DNA from: Euprymna scolopes
Taxonomy: Eukaryota > Mollusca > Cephalopoda > Sepiida > Sepiolidae
Reading direction: 5' to 3'
DNA: 32,571 nucleotides
NCBI GenBank assembly: GCA_024364805.1
Contig: CM044497.1
Location: 68,054,002 to 68,086,572 of the forward strand
Shown here: piece after piece, positions 30,760 through 32,571 of the stretch
Layout of the letters: the number at the start of each line of letters is the position of its first letter
Numbering within the stretch: position 1 is the first letter of the stretch
Notes under the pieces: generated by a model
Database searches by the model: none
What the model was told of the DNA's origin: nothing
Seen by the model: only the letters and a program-made list of their open reading frames with translations
Translations under genes and position numbers: made by a program

Positions 30760-31370
30760 TTTGCCCCCTCTAAGCGTGGGGGATCATGTGTATATTCAAA
30801 ACCTAACTGGAAATTACCCTAAACACGGGAACGAACAGGCACTGTTGTGCAGGCGAGACAATTTCACCACCATGTGGTCAAGATAGATGGTTCTGGGAGA
30901 CTCACGCTCAGAAACCGACAATACCTTCGGAAATTGAAGCCTTTCAGGACCACAACTAGCGAAGACGTGATAGAGTCCTTACCAGTCACCAGAAAACCCT
31001 ACCAGGGGCACCAGAGGACTCTCCTGCCACCCTGCCAGAAGTCCATGCTGGTAACCCAACAGATAGTCTTATACGTAAGTCCGGCGATAAAGATTTTTAT
31101 GACACGCCATCGAGCCCTTCTGAGATCCTTCCAACTACTCCTCATGCTTCTGACCCAGCTAGAGATTCTGGCACTCCTGAGAACTCTGTACCAGTCGCAC
31201 ATGCAACCCCTCCCAAGAACGCTGGAGCTGGAAACGATACCACCCCCAAGAACATGCATGCAATTGCCAAGAATGCCTCCAGAGCCTTGAGTCAACTGAT
31301 CCCACACAACGCTCCTGGTGCTTTAGAAACTGCACCAGCAAGTAGGTTGCGGCCCCGGCGCAACCAAGAT
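30760..31370 (+). pseudogene. Integrase C-terminal tail of the Ty3/gypsy fossil
   Basis: HHHVVKIDGSGRLTLRNRQYLRKLKPF (shown here only as a motif at about 30862-30942) is the usual C-terminal segment after the integrase core in gypsy elements ('V.VDGSGR.T.RNR.FLRK'). A Pro/Ser/Thr-rich low-complexity end follows. No additional gene such as an envelope is recognised before the 3' LTR. Confidence 0.65.
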
Positions 31371-31464
31371 TAGTGATTTCATCACCAGTCAACATTGTAC
31401 AGTGTATATAGCTCCAGAGGACTTTTGTACAGAATTTTTTTGTCGTGCCTGCAAAAAACTCACT

Positions 31465-31477
31465 GTGGGTAGGGAGA
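31465..31477 (+). other. Polypurine tract next to 3' LTR
   Basis: GTGGGTAGGGAGA lies directly upstream of the 3' LTR. Its position and purine richness fit the plus-strand primer site of LTR retrotransposons. Confidence 0.6.
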
Positions 31478-31969
31478 TAGCTAATGTAAATGTTTCCTCC
31501 TCTCATCACCTAGGACATAAGCTCACCAACTCTCTTCTCTGTTGTTTCAGAGTGTAGAGCGAACAGCATTCTTTTTCACGTCACTCACCTGAAATTCCTC
31601 GTGAACTTGTGGGGGAGAGGAATGCATGTCGAGCAGGGTGAAATTACGGCTGTTTGAGTATTTGTGCAAATACTTTTTGAAATGGAACCTTTTAGTTTTT
31701 GCGCAAGTGAGAATAGTCTGAACAGTGCACATTGTGACATAAATAGAAGAAACTGTCAGCAGCTGTATTAAGTTCAACATCAGAATTTTGATTGTCCATG
31801 CTCATGCTGTGAAAAAGAACGCTCAGCATTCTTTAGTGGAACTGAACTTGTATGGAACTTGAAGGCCACACTCAGACTTCACCAAGATCGTCAGTGCCAG
31901 GTGTAATCAACCCTCATCAGTCGCTTTGCCCATACCTCATCGACTGAAGAAAGGTGTGCTACTCATCTA
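31478..31969 (+). repeat. 3' LTR of the Ty3/gypsy element
   Basis: Begins TAGCTAATGTAAATG and ends CTACTCATCTA, about 492 bp. It contains two copies of CAGCATTCTTT about 250 bp apart (near 31563 and 31826). The 5' LTR has the sequence flanking this motif only once. The ends are TAG...CTA and not the common TG...CA. Confidence 0.85.
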
Positions 31970-31974
31970 CCTAT
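31970..31974. repeat. 5-bp target-site duplication, right copy
   Basis: CCTAT, matching 26365-26369, lies immediately after the 3' LTR. Confidence 0.7.
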
Positions 31975-32014
31975 ACAATAAGATTTTGGGATGCTGTCAA
32001 ACCAACATCGACAT

Positions 32015-32043
32015 CAAATACTTGTATGACATACAAGTATTTG
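32015..32043. repeat. Perfect palindrome, 14-bp arms
   Basis: CAAATACTTGTATG, a single A, then CATACAAGTATTTG. The arms are perfectly complementary around one central base. It lies between the LTR element and the next MITE and belongs to neither by sequence. Confidence 0.9.
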
Positions 32044-32083
32044 AAAGGTTTGATTTTATAGTTTGATTTCCTAACCTGTTTTT

Positions 32084-32292
32084 GGTACTCATGCAGAGAG
32101 TAATCCGTGCTGAAATAATGTTATTATTTAAAAAGCCATTCTTAACATGGGGAGGGGAGGGTGTTTTGTACCTATTCTGTACTTTAACCTTACAATTGAA
32201 TAAAAAAACAAAAAATAAATAAAATAATACTTTAATTAAACGTGGAAATACGGTTTAAAAAATAGTGCGGATCAGTAAGTGCATTAGCACCC
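32084..32292 (+). mobile_element. MITE, 28-bp TIR family, copy 3 (complete)
   Basis: A 209-bp element. Its left end GGTACTCATGCAGAGAGTAA then TCCGTGCT and right end AGTGCGGATCAG then TAAGTGCATTAGCACC are imperfect inverted repeats of 28 bp. The interior (TGAAATAATGTTATT, CCATTCTTAACATGGGGAGG, TTCTGTACTTTAACCTTA) matches the reverse strand of 7703-7899. No coding capacity. Confidence 0.8.
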
Positions 32293-32571
32293 TGTTTTTA
32301 ATTTCATATTTGACTTGACCTTTTTTTTTTTTAACACATTTAACATCCTAAATAGATTTACTAAAAATTAGTTTGTAATTCAACAACGGGGTCACCAGAA
32401 TGTAAAAATTAAAGGTAGTATTAACAAACTTTATTGTTGTTATTACTTTCTTTTTATTTTTTCTTTACTAAATCATGTTCATAAAAATCGTTAGCAATAG
32501 ACATTAAATATGAAGCTGTTACAAAAAACAGAAGTGACTTCTGGAAAATCTACAACAGTGTAGTAAATAAT
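32293..32571. other. AT-rich intergenic to window end
   Basis: No gene or repeat is recognised. Confidence 0.5.

Larger units (their letters stand above)
26370..31969 (+). mobile_element. Ty3/gypsy LTR retrotransposon, broken fossil
   Basis: A 5.6-kb element with LTRs at both ends, a 5-bp target duplication and the Metaviridae order gag - protease - reverse transcriptase - RNase H - integrase on the plus strand. Its base composition is clearly less AT-rich than the surroundings, which marks it as an arrival. The domain wording resembles gypsy elements I recall from cnidarians and molluscs. No envelope-like gene is seen. It is broken, with at least half a dozen interruptions of the coding region. 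In the parts of the two LTRs that can be aligned by eye, roughly one base in ten differs. That suggests an old insertion, although the rate is unknown. Confidence 0.92.

Noticed and set aside
30999-31509. Minus frames over the end of the integrase and the 3' LTR as a possible envelope or accessory gene
   Set aside because: They are antisense to the integrase tail, and no transmembrane or envelope-like feature is present on the coding strand.
1-32571. CRISPR array, operon or prokaryotic defence system
   Set aside because: No regularly spaced identical repeats and no clustered long genes. The content is clearly that of an animal genome.

Overview
This window looks like intergenic DNA from an animal nuclear genome. 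It is AT-rich, with many mononucleotide tracts and short simple repeats. It carries decayed non-LTR retrotransposons, small inverted-repeat (MITE-like) elements and one broken Ty3/gypsy LTR retrotransposon. There is no operon structure, no bacterial-type gene density, and no convincing host exon, rRNA or true tRNA gene. The LINE and Ty3/gypsy proteins most resemble families I know from marine invertebrates (cnidarian, mollusc or lancelet type). That is recall, not a search, so the species is left open.

Layout. 1-8.1 kb: a partial MITE end, a foldback at about 1.44-1.86 kb, two short LINE-A tails (2.48-2.91 kb plus strand, 5.58-6.01 kb minus strand), a repeat ending in an ACAGACACAC tract at 3.6-3.93 kb, a very decayed LINE reverse-transcriptase scrap at 4.37-4.6 kb, and a dense group of inverted repeats at 6.9-8.1 kb (a 360-bp foldback, a 197-bp MITE with 28-bp ends, and two perfect or near-perfect hairpins). 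8.2-19.5 kb: LINE territory, with LINE-A pieces at 8.85-9.18, 11.48-11.97, 14.45-15.1 and 18.9-19.45 kb, LINE-B pieces at 10.8-11.29 and 16.08-17.04 kb (the second with a clear YADD core), and a LINE-C carboxy-terminal scrap at 15.25-15.54 kb. 19.5-26.4 kb: gene-empty AT-rich DNA with microsatellites, a diverged direct repeat at 19.85-20.05 kb, and a 665-bp foldback element at 22.43-23.10 kb flanked by a 12-bp target duplication. 26.37-31.97 kb: a Ty3/gypsy element with both LTRs and a 5-bp target duplication (CCTAT), reading gag - protease - RT - RNase H - integrase on the plus strand. It is a fossil with multiple breaks. 31.97-32.57 kb: a perfect palindrome and another full copy (209 bp) of the 28-bp-TIR MITE.

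Nothing here works together as a pathway. The window records successive insertions. LINE-A copies share one 3' end (a GTGGTGACYCC-type sequence followed by poly-A) and are 5'-truncated, as expected for target-primed reverse transcription. The MITE family occurs in both orientations. The least explained items are the foldback with the 12-bp duplication, the TAG...CTA ends of the LTRs with no obvious tRNA primer site, and the 18.3-18.75 kb stretch, which is less AT-rich than its surroundings and matches nothing I know.
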